Positions 40,841-50,111 of a stretch of 64,000 nucleotides of DNA are shown here, in pieces (within the stretch, counting starts at the first letter, position 1; each line of letters begins with the position of its first letter). Location of the stretch: contig NZ_BAABGM010000017.1 of NCBI RefSeq assembly GCF_039541575.1, forward strand, positions 1-64,000, in the 5' to 3' direction. Source of the stretch: Fodinibacter luteus. Lineage in GTDB: Bacteria > Actinomycetota > Actinomycetes > Actinomycetales > Dermatophilaceae. The translations under genes were made by a program, and so were the position numbers. The notes under the pieces are model-generated. The model ran no database searches. It was given only the letters and a program-made list of their open reading frames with translations, and was not told the origin of the DNA.

Positions 40841-43585
40841 GTGACCCCACCAACTCCGCCGGTCCCCGCCGTCGTCACGTCGCCCGACTCGACGGCCTGG
40901 CACACCCTCACCGTCGAGGAGGTGCTCCAGCGCGTCGACGTCGACCCGCAGCGCGGCCTGACGTCGGGCGAGGCTGAGGAGCGGTCCGCACGGTTCGGGC
41001 CGAACCGCTTCACCGCGGGGAAGTCCGAGACCCGGCTGCATGCGTTCCTGCGGCAGTACGCCGACCCGATGCAAGTGGTGCTCCTGGTTGCCGGAGTGGG
41101 CAGTCTCTACCCACTGAAGGAGTGGGGCACGGGCCTCCTCCTCCTCTCACTGACCGTGTTCAACGCGGTGCTCGGCCTGCGTCAGGAGGGCAAGGCCGCC
41201 GAAGCGGTGGCAGCCCTGCAGAAGATGATGATCGTCAAGGCTCGAGTCACCCGTGACGGGCAGCTGGCCCAGTTACCGGCAGAGGAGCTGGTGCCCGGCG
41301 ACGTCATCGCGATCGAAGCCGGCGACATCGTCCCGGCCGACGGGCGGCTGCTCCACGCGGCGACGTTGGAGGTCGCCGAGTCCGCACTCACCGGTGAGAG
41401 CCTGCCCGTGTCAAAGGGGACGGCCGCGGTCGACCAGGTGGACACCCCATTGGGGGATCGGAACGACATGGTGTTCATGAACACCAACGTGACGCGGGGC
41501 TCCGGCGTGTTCGTGGTCGTCGCCACCGGGATGAACACCGAGGTCGGCCACATCTCGGGGATGCTGCAGTCGACGACCGAGTCCAAGACGCCGCTGACCC
41601 GACAGCTGGACCACCTCACCCGGCAGATCTTCCTGATCGCCGGGCTGGCACTCCTGGTGTCGGTGGTCATCAACCTCGCCCGCGGGGAGACCTTCACGGC
41701 GATCTTCCACGCGGCGGTGGCCTTCGCCATCGGGGCCCTGCCCGAGAACATGCCCGCGGTCGTCACGACGATCCTGGCCTACGGCACCCAGGCGTTGGCC
41801 AAGGTCGGCGCGATCATGAAGCGGCTCCAGTCGACGGAGACCCTGGGATCCACCTCGGCGATCAACTCGGACAAGACCGGCACCCTCACCCTGAACGAGA
41901 TGACTGCCGTGCAGATGGCCTTGGTCGGCCGGCGCTACGCGATCGAAGGATCCGGGTACTCCACACAGGGCCGTATCACCCACGTCGGCGGTCAGGGCGA
42001 GATCCCCTTGGATCCCTTCCTCCTGCCGATGGTGTTGGCATCCGACGCCGTCCTGGGCGACGGTGGCCTAATCGGTGACCCCACCGAGGGTGCGCTCGTG
42101 GCACTGGCCGCGAAGGGTGGCGTGGACGCCGTCTCGACCCGTCAGGCCTATCCTCGTGTGGCGCTTCTCCCGTTCGACGCCGCCTACAAGCTCATGGCCA
42201 CGTTCCACGAGATGACCGACGAAGCGGGTGCACCGGTGGTGCGCTGCTACGTCAAGGGCGCCCCAGACGAACTGCTGGCGCGGGCAGCGACGGTGCACGA
42301 CGCCGACGCAGGCGCCGTTCCCGCCGATGCCACCTTCCGCGAGCGTTACCTCGACGAGAACACCCGGATGGGGGCGGACGGCCTGCGGGTGCTGGCCACG
42401 GCACGGAAGGACTTCGACGCAGCGAACTTCGACCCCTCGGCCGACCTGCTGGCGCTGGTCGCGGACGGCCTGGAACTGATGGCACTGGTCGGGATCGTCG
42501 ACCCGCCCCGGCCCACCGCCCGCGCCTCCATCGAGACCGCGACAGCCGCCGGCATCAGGGTGCGGATGATCACCGGCGACCACGCGGTGACCGCCGGGGC
42601 GATCGCGCGCCAGCTGGGCATCGACGGCACCGTCATGACCGGGGCGGAGTTCGGCGCCCTGGACGACGACGCCGTGCTCGCGCGGATCGACGACGTCGGG
42701 GTCATCGCCCGGGTCACCCCCGAGGACAAAGTGCGTCTCGTCGACCTGCTCAAACGGCAGGGTCAGATCGTGGCGATGACCGGTGACGGCGTCAACGACG
42801 CGCCAGCGCTGAAGAGGGCGGACATCGGCATCGCCATGGGGATCACCGGCACCGAGGTCGCCAAGGACGCCGCGGTCATGGTGCTGACCGATGACAACTT
42901 CTCCACGATCGTCAAGGCGGTGGAACTGGGAAGGGGGCTCTACGACAACCTGGTCAAGTACGTTCGCTTCCAGATGGGCTGCCTCTTCGGCTTCATCGTG
43001 TCCTTCCTGGGCGCGGCCATCTTCAACCTCGCCGGTGGGATCCCGTTCCTGCCGCTGCAGACCCTGTGGATCAACTTCACCACCATGCTCTTCCAGGCGG
43101 TCGGTCTGGGTTACGGCGAGCCGGGTGCCGGGCTGATGGAGCGCCGACCGCGCGATCCCGAGGAACCGATCCTTCCGCGGCCCACCATGATGTGGCTCGT
43201 GAGCATCGGCCTGATCATGGGCGTCGCCACGCTCGCCGTCATCAGCTGGGCAGAGCAAGCCTTCGACCGTCCGGTGGCCCTGACCATGGGCGTGGTCACC
43301 TTCTCGCTGGCCAGTCTGCTGTTCTCCCTGGCCACGAGGGATGAGTCCCGCACAGTGTTCACCCTCGACACGCTGGCCGACAAGACGTTGGTCCGGTCCA
43401 CCGCCGCCTCGGTGACGGTCCTTGTCTTGACGACCGTGCTCGCACCCCTGCAGGCCTTCCTCGAGACGGTCGCCCTCGACACCGGGCAGTGGCTCGTCTG
43501 CCTCGGGGCGGCGCTGCCCGTCCTGATCGCCTCCGAGATCCGGGTCGTGGTGCGGCACAGGCGTGCTCCTACCCCCGCGCTGTGA
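40841..43585 (+). CDS. P2-type cation-transporting ATPase
   Basis: This 914-aa ATP-driven cation pump has an N-terminal cation-ATPase domain (TSGEAEERSARFGPNRF), actuator loop LTGESLPVSKG, phosphorylation motif SDKTGTLT (Asp about 344), KGAPDELL nucleotide-binding motif, MTGDGVNDAPALKRADIGIAM split across the hinge, and about ten spans. The M4 ion-site motif is PENMP where Ca2+ pumps have PEGLP, so the Glu is kept but its surroundings differ. The transported ion cannot be stated. The GTG has an AGGGAGGGA site. It resembles CtpF-like pumps of actinobacterial stress regulons. Confidence 0.92.
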   Translation: MTPPTPPVPAVVTSPDSTAWHTLTVEEVLQRVDVDPQRGLTSGEAEERSARFGPNRFTAGKSETRLHAFLRQYADPMQVVLLVAGVGSLYPLKEWGTGLLLLSLTVFNAVLGLRQEGKAAEAVAALQKMMIVKARVTRDGQLAQLPAEELVPGDVIAIEAGDIVPADGRLLHAATLEVAESALTGESLPVSKGTAAVDQVDTPLGDRNDMVFMNTNVTRGSGVFVVVATGMNTEVGHISGMLQSTTESKTPLTRQLDHLTRQIFLIAGLALLVSVVINLARGETFTAIFHAAVAFAIGALPENMPAVVTTILAYGTQALAKVGAIMKRLQSTETLGSTSAINSDKTGTLTLNEMTAVQMALVGRRYAIEGSGYSTQGRITHVGGQGEIPLDPFLLPMVLASDAVLGDGGLIGDPTEGALVALAAKGGVDAVSTRQAYPRVALLPFDAAYKLMATFHEMTDEAGAPVVRCYVKGAPDELLARAATVHDADAGAVPADATFRERYLDENTRMGADGLRVLATARKDFDAANFDPSADLLALVADGLELMALVGIVDPPRPTARASIETATAAGIRVRMITGDHAVTAGAIARQLGIDGTVMTGAEFGALDDDAVLARIDDVGVIARVTPEDKVRLVDLLKRQGQIVAMTGDGVNDAPALKRADIGIAMGITGTEVAKDAAVMVLTDDNFSTIVKAVELGRGLYDNLVKYVRFQMGCLFGFIVSFLGAAIFNLAGGIPFLPLQTLWINFTTMLFQAVGLGYGEPGAGLMERRPRDPEEPILPRPTMMWLVSIGLIMGVATLAVISWAEQAFDRPVALTMGVVTFSLASLLFSLATRDESRTVFTLDTLADKTLVRSTAASVTVLVLTTVLAPLQAFLETVALDTGQWLVCLGAALPVLIASEIRVVVRHRRAPTPAL

Positions 43586-43966
43586 CCGACCTGGACGTGG
43601 GCGTCCCTTGCGTTCACGTCCCGTAGGTGCGCCTGCTGTCGTTCGAGCGCGGAAGGACTCTGGGACGCCCAGATGCTTCTCGCTTCCTCAGGAGCGGCGC
43701 GTGGCGGCGTGGTCCAAGGCCGTGCCATCCCGGCGCCGCTAAGGATCACGACATCCCACGACTTGACCCCCGCGAGCTGCAGTGCCGCCATGACCGACAT
43801 CGTCCTGGTGGCAGGTGCGGTTGACAAATCCCATGGAGCAGGCACCAACTGGGCGTGCCGTCGGGTGCGAGTTCCGAGGCTAGGGAAGGGTCGGTCGCAC
43901 CGCCTCGGTGCCGTAGGGCAACGTCATCCAGGCGTCTCCGCACGCCGATCGTATGACGAGTCGGCA
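43586..43966. other. Intergenic stretch with no recognisable gene
   Basis: It holds a possible weak hairpin GGACGTG/CACGTCC (43593-43621) just after the ATPase stop, a candidate terminator. Short minus-strand frames are open but lack starts with ribosome sites. Confidence 0.4.
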
Positions 43967-44161
43967 TCAGTGCCAGACGGTCGGTATGCGCACCATCATG
44001 CGGTCGACGTCGTCCGGGTCGACCCTGATGACCCGGGGACCGCTGCGGTAGGCGGGCAGGTCCCCATGCGCGACTCTTCTGCGTAGGGTGCGGATGCTCA
44101 GCCCGGTGCGCTGTGCGGCTGAGGACAGGGACTCGAACTCTCGGTGGACTTTCGTGGTCAT
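43967..44161 (-). CDS. Excisionase-like helix-turn-helix protein
   Basis: This 64-aa DNA-binding protein of the MerR/excisionase (HTH_17) type has LSSAAQRTGLSIRTLRRRVA, then HGDLPAYRSGPRVIRVDPDD, the usual winged-helix order. The ATG at 44161 has a perfect AGGAGG at 8 bases; a longer frame upstream lacks one. It could be the recombination directionality factor of the element, or a regulator of the adjacent relaxase, which is transcribed in the same direction. It is about 18 kb from the integrase, unlike most Xis genes. Confidence 0.8.
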   Translation of the reverse strand: MTTKVHREFESLSSAAQRTGLSIRTLRRRVAHGDLPAYRSGPRVIRVDPDDVDRMMVRIPTVWH

Positions 44162-44272
44162 GTCTACCTCCTGCAGTCCTAAAGCCCGCTGAGTGGCGTC
44201 TGTGGACACGTGTCGGGAGATCCGCTGGTCCACGACTTGCGCAGTCAGAGGACGAAGCGAGCGTGTGGTGGG

Positions 44273-47200
44273 TCATCGCGACATGCCCGGTCCTCGGGGT
44301 TGGGGACGGTGGACCGGGCTGTTGCGCCGGGCCTGGGTGGCGCGGTCGTGTGGGTCGCGGCTGTCCTCGAGGCGGGCGTCCGGCTCCGGGACCGTCGCTG
44401 GCGCCTGAGGTACCGACCAGGTGGGCGGCTCGGGCGCGTCAGGGTCCGTTGGGTCGGGCAGGTGGCGTTGGATGCGCCACCAGAGGGCTGATGCGGCGTG
44501 GTCGTCGGGCAGGGGCACCCCGGGATTGGTGGCGGTGTGGATCAAAGCATGTGCGTCGACGCCGGTCGCGGAGAGCTCGGCGAGGTGTTCGGCCAGGTGC
44601 GGGGTGTAGTCGTCGCGCCGGGTGGCGGGGACCAGGGTGTGGATGAGCCTGGTCCAGTCTGCGACGGTGGCGGTGCCTCTGCTGCGGAGGCGGGTGTCGA
44701 GCTCGTGCTGCCAAAGGTGCTGGGCTTTGGCGGGTTGTGTCGGGCCGGTGGGTCGGTGGTCACTGTTCGGGACGGCGTTGGCGGCTCGCCAGACAGCGAG
44801 ATCTCCGAGCAGGTTGGGGTCGGGCAGTGATCGACCCGGGGCCCACCAGGTCGGAGTGTTCGGCGTGTCGGTGGCTTGCTGGCGTACCTGGGCGGCGAGG
44901 GTGGTGACCAGGTCGGACCGGGCGGTCAGGTACGTGCCCCAGTGCGGGTCGCTCTGGAGGGGCTCGGGTATGCCGGGGAGCCAGGGGAGTGGTCCCGTAT
45001 CCGCCGTGTTGGGGTCGGGCAGGCGCCAGTCGAGCACGGCGGCGCGGTCGTCGGCGGTGTCCAGCTCTCGGGCGCTGGCCGCGGCCTTGATGGCCATCAG
45101 CGGGTCGGCGCCGTCGGCGGCGAGCAGGATGAGGTGGGCGCGCAGGGTTGGCCAGGCGGGGTCGTCGGCGATGTTCGGCAGGAGTCGGTCGGCGCCGGTC
45201 TCGATGTGGGCGAGGGCGGTGGTGCCGAGGTGGTGTTCGGCGGCGACGTGGATGGCGTCGAGGTAGCGGGCGGTCGCGGCGCCGAGCCGCAGCGTGGGGG
45301 AGGCCTGAGTACGGGCGGTGGTGGTGGCCGAGACGGGTGCGTCGTCGCGGGCCAGGATGCCTTCGAGGATGTCGGTCGCGGTTCGCGGGTGAACGTTGTC
45401 CGGCTGCAGGATCGCGTGCGGGTCGCCGTCGCCGACGACCTGGAGGTAGAGGTGGTTGGCGGCGGAGCCGCGGGTCAGCATCGTGTAAAGCTGCTGGCGG
45501 GTCTCCTCGCCGGTGGCCAGTCCGTGGACGGTGTCCACGGAGATGCCCTGGGCGCCGTGGATGGTACTCGCGTACCCGAGCTCGGTTGATCCGCGCACGT
45601 AGTCGGCGGGGAGGGTCACCGACTTGCCAGCGCGTTGGTGGTGCACGGAGAGGGACCCGTCGTGGTGGACGTTCTGGACGGTCCACCGGTCGCCGTTCTT
45701 GACACAGTCGTTCACACCCAGCCGGAGCCGGCGGTCGTTGGATCGGGTGACGATGGTGTCACCGCCATACGCCGTGTTGCCGTCTGCCAGGGGCGCCCCT
45801 GGCCCGGGATCTCTCCCGGCGAGGCGGTGGTCTTGCGCTTGGCTGTTGAGCTGTGAGACGAGGTCGCGGGTGGGGGCGAGCATCAGCGCGTCGAGGCCTT
45901 GTTGACGGTCGGTGGCCCAGGCGGTGAACACGTTTGTGGTGATGGTGGCGAGGTCGCCGACGTGGACCCGGTCGTGGTCGAGGTAGAACCCGAGCGCTTC
46001 GGTGCGCCCTTCGCGCAGGGCGAGGGAGGCGGTGCCTTCGACGGGGTCGGTGAACCGCATCAGCTCGTGAAGGTGCAGGGCGCCGTGGGTAGCGGCGATG
46101 TCGCGTAGGACGCCGCCGGCGCCGATCGCGGCGAGTTGTTGGGTGTCGCCGATGAGGCGGACCTGCCCGCCGCGGGCGGTGACGAACTGGACGGCGGTGT
46201 CCAGGGTGAGGGTGTCGGCCATCCCGGCCTCGTCGATGACCACCAACGTGCGTGGCCCCACTGCTTGAGCCCAGTCGGGGAGGTCGTCGTGGGCGAGGGA
46301 CCAGGTGAGCTTGGCGAGGGTGTCGGTGGTGGCGCCGGTCTGCTCGCGCAGGACGGCTGCGGCGGCGGCGGAGGGTGCGAGCCCGAGGACGGTGCCGCCG
46401 TCCTCGACCCACGACGCGGCCAGCGCCCGCATGGCGGTGGTCTTCCCGGTCCCGGCGGGGGCGATGGCGAGCTGGAGCCGGTGACCGGAGGTGGCCATGC
46501 CGGTGACGAGGGCGGTTTGTCCGGGGTTGAGGGTGCTCCCGTTGGCGGCCTGCTCGAGCAGGGCCAGGTCGACCGCGTCCGGGCTGGCGCGGTGTCCGTC
46601 GGCGAGGCCGGCGGTGTGCACGAGCCGCTGCTCCGCGGCGAGGATGTCCTGGCTGGTGTAGACCGCGGATCCGGCGATCTCGTACACGCTGGACCCATCC
46701 TGGCGACGCAGCTCCGGCGGTTCCTCAACGCCGTCCCCACGGGGGGTCAGACGCACGGAGGCAATGGTCAGGGTGTGGTCGGTGACCAGGTCCACGACCT
46801 GCTCGACCTGGGCGGCGGGCAGGTTCGCGGCGCGGACCTGACGGTGGGCTTCGCCGCGTACGTGCCAGACCTGCCAGGTGGAGCAGCGGGCCGCGATCTC
46901 GTCGCGGACACGCGTGGCGGTGTCCCGCACCCATGCTGCATCGACCGTGGCAGCGGGCGCTGCGTGGCCTCGCGCGGCGGACAGGGCCGACGTGATCATG
47001 TCGGTGACCCCGTGGGGGCCGCCAAGGACCTCTTCCGCCTGCTCGCGCCAGGCGGCGCGTTGCTCGCTCAGGGTGCGGGGTTCGTGTTTGGCCTCTCGGG
47101 TCTCCAGGGTGGCCTGTTGGGCGAGCTGGATGGCCTCGACCACGCTGGGTGGGCGGCCGTGGTCGCTCTGGAAGGTGGTGGCCAGCTCGCCGCGGCGGGC

Positions 47201-48271
47201 CTGGATCGCGGCGCGGCGGGTGGACCAGCGCTGGTTCAGGGCAGGGTCGACCCCGACGACCTCACGGATCGGGCGTTTCCCGGGTTCGGTGCCGGGCCGC
47301 TGCGCGAAGGTCAGTCCGAGCCGGGTGCGCAGGTGCTTCTCCAGGGCGGTGTTGTAGGTCTCTGACGCGGTGACCTTGGCCTTGAACAGGATCCGCCCGT
47401 CGATGGCCAGCCACTTCCCGGACAAGGTTTGCACTTTGTTCGCGACCGCGACGTGGGTGTGCAGGTCGGGGTCCCCGGCGCGGGAGTCGCGGTGGGTGAA
47501 CGCGGCCGCGACCAGCCCGGTCACGTCCACCTGACGCACCCCGTTGGTGCCCTCACGGGTGTACAGGGCGTGCTTGTCGATGAAGGCCAACGCGTCGGTG
47601 ACGGCGTCGTGGTGGGCGATCTCGATCTGCGCCGCGACCTCCGGTGGGGCGATCGCCCACAACGTGCTGACCGACTTCACCGGGGAGAACGTCAGGTCGA
47701 ACCCGCCCACCGCGCTCGTGCGCGGCCTTGACAGCCTCGCGACCGCCCCGGACAGCTCCCGGGCATCCCGGGGGTCGCGGCCGTGCTCGGCACGGAAGAA
47801 CTCGGCGGCGACCTGGGAGCGGATCCGGGCCCGATCGGCAGCAGCGACGGGGTAGTCGCGGGGGTGCCCCAGGGAGGCCGCGTGGTCCTCGATGCGCTTC
47901 GCGACCTGCACCTGGAACGCCGTCGCCCCGGACGTGTAGACCTTGTACGGCACCCCCAGCCGTCGCGCGGCACGGTTGTCCCTCTCGGTCAGGCCGGGCC
48001 CCGCCAGGGACTCCTCGCGCAGCTCGGCCAGGGGGTGCAGCCCGAACCCGAACAGCAGCCGCATCTGCTGCGCGGTGACCTCGTCCCCGACCGCCAGGCC
48101 GTCGATCCCGGCCATCCCGGACCCCACCCACCGCCCCGGAGTTTCACCCCGCTCGGAGTAGTAGGTCGCCAGCGTGGTGCGGGGCCTGCCGGCGCGGTCG
48201 TGAGCGGCCACCTGCCGCGTCAGGTACGTGTAGCCGGTCCCGGCGGTGAGCTTGTGCAAAGACATGGCCAT
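44273..48271 (-). CDS. MobF-family conjugative relaxase with helicase domain (TraA/TrwC-like)
   Basis: It nicks and unwinds DNA at oriT for transfer. The 1332-aa protein begins with the relaxase domain: catalytic tyrosines in TGYTYLTRQVAAHD and the metal-binding triad in THRDSRAGDPDLHTHV. A RecD2-like helicase follows, with Walker A APAGTGKTT at about 600, VVIDEAGM, and GDTQQLAAIGAGGVL. The C-terminal ~300 residues are less conserved and Pro-rich. ATGs at 48271 and 48265 are both possible; AGGGAAG precedes them. It shows that the island derives from, or can be mobilized like, a conjugative plasmid. Confidence 0.93.
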   Translation of the reverse strand: MAMSLHKLTAGTGYTYLTRQVAAHDRAGRPRTTLATYYSERGETPGRWVGSGMAGIDGLAVGDEVTAQQMRLLFGFGLHPLAELREESLAGPGLTERDNRAARRLGVPYKVYTSGATAFQVQVAKRIEDHAASLGHPRDYPVAAADRARIRSQVAAEFFRAEHGRDPRDARELSGAVARLSRPRTSAVGGFDLTFSPVKSVSTLWAIAPPEVAAQIEIAHHDAVTDALAFIDKHALYTREGTNGVRQVDVTGLVAAAFTHRDSRAGDPDLHTHVAVANKVQTLSGKWLAIDGRILFKAKVTASETYNTALEKHLRTRLGLTFAQRPGTEPGKRPIREVVGVDPALNQRWSTRRAAIQARRGELATTFQSDHGRPPSVVEAIQLAQQATLETREAKHEPRTLSEQRAAWREQAEEVLGGPHGVTDMITSALSAARGHAAPAATVDAAWVRDTATRVRDEIAARCSTWQVWHVRGEAHRQVRAANLPAAQVEQVVDLVTDHTLTIASVRLTPRGDGVEEPPELRRQDGSSVYEIAGSAVYTSQDILAAEQRLVHTAGLADGHRASPDAVDLALLEQAANGSTLNPGQTALVTGMATSGHRLQLAIAPAGTGKTTAMRALAASWVEDGGTVLGLAPSAAAAAVLREQTGATTDTLAKLTWSLAHDDLPDWAQAVGPRTLVVIDEAGMADTLTLDTAVQFVTARGGQVRLIGDTQQLAAIGAGGVLRDIAATHGALHLHELMRFTDPVEGTASLALREGRTEALGFYLDHDRVHVGDLATITTNVFTAWATDRQQGLDALMLAPTRDLVSQLNSQAQDHRLAGRDPGPGAPLADGNTAYGGDTIVTRSNDRRLRLGVNDCVKNGDRWTVQNVHHDGSLSVHHQRAGKSVTLPADYVRGSTELGYASTIHGAQGISVDTVHGLATGEETRQQLYTMLTRGSAANHLYLQVVGDGDPHAILQPDNVHPRTATDILEGILARDDAPVSATTTARTQASPTLRLGAATARYLDAIHVAAEHHLGTTALAHIETGADRLLPNIADDPAWPTLRAHLILLAADGADPLMAIKAAASARELDTADDRAAVLDWRLPDPNTADTGPLPWLPGIPEPLQSDPHWGTYLTARSDLVTTLAAQVRQQATDTPNTPTWWAPGRSLPDPNLLGDLAVWRAANAVPNSDHRPTGPTQPAKAQHLWQHELDTRLRSRGTATVADWTRLIHTLVPATRRDDYTPHLAEHLAELSATGVDAHALIHTATNPGVPLPDDHAASALWWRIQRHLPDPTDPDAPEPPTWSVPQAPATVPEPDARLEDSRDPHDRATQARRNSPVHRPQPRGPGMSR

Positions 48272-48310
48272 ACTTCCCTACGCCATCGGGAGGGGTCGTT
48301 GGGGCCACTA

Positions 48311-48347
48311 GTTACCGAATCGTTACCGACAATGCACCGGGTGTGCA
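48311..48347. other. Candidate origin of transfer (oriT)
   Basis: Just upstream of the relaxase gene, two direct GTTACCGA repeats (48311-48318, 48322-48329) spaced one helical turn are followed by the inverted repeat TGCAC-CGGGT-GTGCA (48333-48347). Direct repeats plus a small hairpin next to a MobF gene is the usual oriT layout. The nic site cannot be located by eye. Farther up, ACTTGCGCAAGT (48611-48622) is a perfect 12-base palindrome. Nothing else was recognised in 48272-48659. Confidence 0.45.
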
Positions 48348-48659
48348 GTCGACGAGCATTTCGTTTGGGGGTTCTGCTGGCCAGATCGCGGCGTCGGGGA
48401 GGAGCTTTCTCGGGGGTGTCGAGGTCGCGCGGCCGAGGTGAGCGACGTGGTGGTGCAGCGCGTCCTCGGGGGAATCGAGGTGCGCGGGCCGGGTCAGCCT
48501 GCCTTCAGTCGGCCCCGCGGCGGCGAATGGCCAAAGGGAGGCGTCGGTGACGGGTCGCGTGCGCTCAGCCCCGATCCCCGTTGGTGGATCAGGCCGAGTC
48601 GGGTTCTAGTACTTGCGCAAGTCGGGCCGCGCCGCTGCTTCGCCAGGTGCCGGGTTGAG

Positions 48660-49112
48660 TCACCTTTGCCAGGAACGTTCGCGATCGAATACCGTGCGCG
48701 AAAGGACGGTGGCGAGCAGAGATCCGATGGCTGCACCGATGAGCAGGTTGATGACGGCGGCGCACACCTGAACCGCGAGGTCGTCGCCTCGGGTGAACGG
48801 CATGACGACCGCTGCGGCCGTCAGGAGGCCCACAATCCAGGAGAAGAACGCACGTGGGGTCGGCGTGGTCAGGGTCAGGACGTGTGCCAGTCCGGTCGCG
48901 ACGAGGGCAAATAGGGCTGCAGTGAGGGCGTAGTTCCCCACGAAGGTGTCGGTCACGTCGAGGACCGCCGCCGAAGCGGCGACTTCTACGTCCAGCAGGG
49001 CGCGACAAATCAGGGTTCCCAGCCATGCGATGAGTGCTGCAACGCCTGCGGTAGCCAAGCCGCCAGCCCAAAGCCGCTTCCAGTCCAGAACGACTTCGCC
49101 CTGCTCCACCAT
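48660..49112 (-). CDS. Four-span membrane protein (DUF6069-like)
   Basis: The 150-aa protein has four hydrophobic segments (GGLATAGVAALIAWLGTLIC, YALTAALFALVATGLAHVL, FFSWIVGLLTAAAVVMPF, VCAAVINLLIGAAIGSLLA) and a short basic tail. The layout resembles the DUF6069 family of actinobacterial membrane proteins, with unknown function. The ATG at 49112 has GAGGA 10 bases upstream; a GTG at 49139 is an alternative. Confidence 0.7.
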   Translation of the reverse strand: MVEQGEVVLDWKRLWAGGLATAGVAALIAWLGTLICRALLDVEVAASAAVLDVTDTFVGNYALTAALFALVATGLAHVLTLTTPTPRAFFSWIVGLLTAAAVVMPFTRGDDLAVQVCAAVINLLIGAAIGSLLATVLSRTVFDRERSWQR

Positions 49113-49440
49113 GGTCGCCACGTCCTCACAGTTGTGCACTCATATCCGCGGGCTGAACGACTTGATGAGCGATGGTGCGTGGCTGCCTCTCGCCGTGGCG
49201 GCCTACGCGTGCTCCTCATCGTCGCTGAGGGATCCCTCGGGCGAGAGCTCGAACAGCCAGTATGCCGTCCAGGCCACGACAGCGGCACCCGTACGCAGGG
49301 TCAGTGATCGGTGGGCCGATCAGCTGATGACCGTCGCTTCGGACGACCCGCGGTCGATCAGCGGTGCACTCTGGGCCGTTCTCGACACGGGAAGGTCACC
49401 CGGTGAGGCCGGTTTCGGGGGACACGACGTCGCACCCGCC
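49113..49440. other. Non-coding or decayed stretch
   Basis: No intact gene was seen. On the minus strand a short frame ends with AVVAWTAYWLFELSPEG and SLSDDEEHA, plausible as the tail of a lost membrane protein, but it lacks a start. Confidence 0.35.
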
Positions 49441-49795
49441 AACTGCTGGTCATCGTGACAGCGATTCCCTGCGGCGCCCGAAGAACGGCGGCACACCCCG
49501 CGAGGCGCCATGATGCACATCGGAAACCCCGGTAGCTGTCCGCGTGTACCTTCGTGGCTCATTTGCCCGTGATGACGACGTCGCCGAAGCAGAGCGTCAA
49601 ACTCCGGCACGAGGGTGTCGCCGCGCAGGCGCCCGGCAGCGATCGCGAGGGTGGCCACCAGGTTCTCCCTGCCTCCGATCGCAGCTCGGTGACCGGCCCC
49701 GCGCTCCCGTTAGCACGATGGGGATGTCGATGCCCTCGAGGAGGAAGCTGAGGGCGGATGCCGTGTTTGCCATCGTGTCCGCGCCGTGCACTGGT
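49441..49795 (-). pseudogene. Decayed L-asparaginase fragment
   Basis: Minus-strand pieces in different frames match the type I asparaginase middle region. VHGADTMANTASALSFLLEG then IDIPIVLTGA corresponds to the HGTDT-containing strand and the PVVLTGA strand. ENLVATLAIAAGRLRGDTLV is the following helix. VVITGK, a stop, then ATKVHADSYRGF correspond to the VLFG.V..G.R.TKV.....AF segment. At least two frameshifts and a stop break it, and both ends are missing. Confidence 0.7.
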
Positions 49796-50111
49796 GTTCC
49801 TCCTTCCGGATCAGGCGGACCGCCTTACGGTGTGTTTGTCTGCGGGCGTATGGCGTGCTGGACCTTGTGAGGTCCGAGTGTGCGGCGAGTGCCGCGGCCG
49901 AGTCCGCCAAGCAAGACCGTGGCGCTCCTCTGCCGGCCGAAGAGGGGGGCGTCTGCGACGCGGCCGATGGGTGACGTCGCGCCGGGAACGATGATGTCGC
50001 CGGGGCCTGACGTAACGGCTGGAAGTCGTTCACCCCGTCCGGGTGACCCCCGCGCGTGGGCCCGCCGTCAGACTCGGGGAGAGCGGCATCCGGCACTGAA
50101 AGGGCGAGGTC
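49796..50111. other. Intergenic stretch with no recognisable gene
   Basis: Non-coding on inspection; it must contain the promoter for the rightward gene block that begins at 50112. Confidence 0.4.

Noticed and set aside
48611..48622. ACTTGCGCAAGT palindrome as a ParB or plasmid replication site
   Set aside because: Single copy with no parB or replication gene nearby; noted only as a possible operator.
49150..49300. Small membrane protein ending in SLSDDEEHA
   Set aside because: The frame is only ~36 codons after a stop, with no start codon or ribosome site; treated as possible debris.
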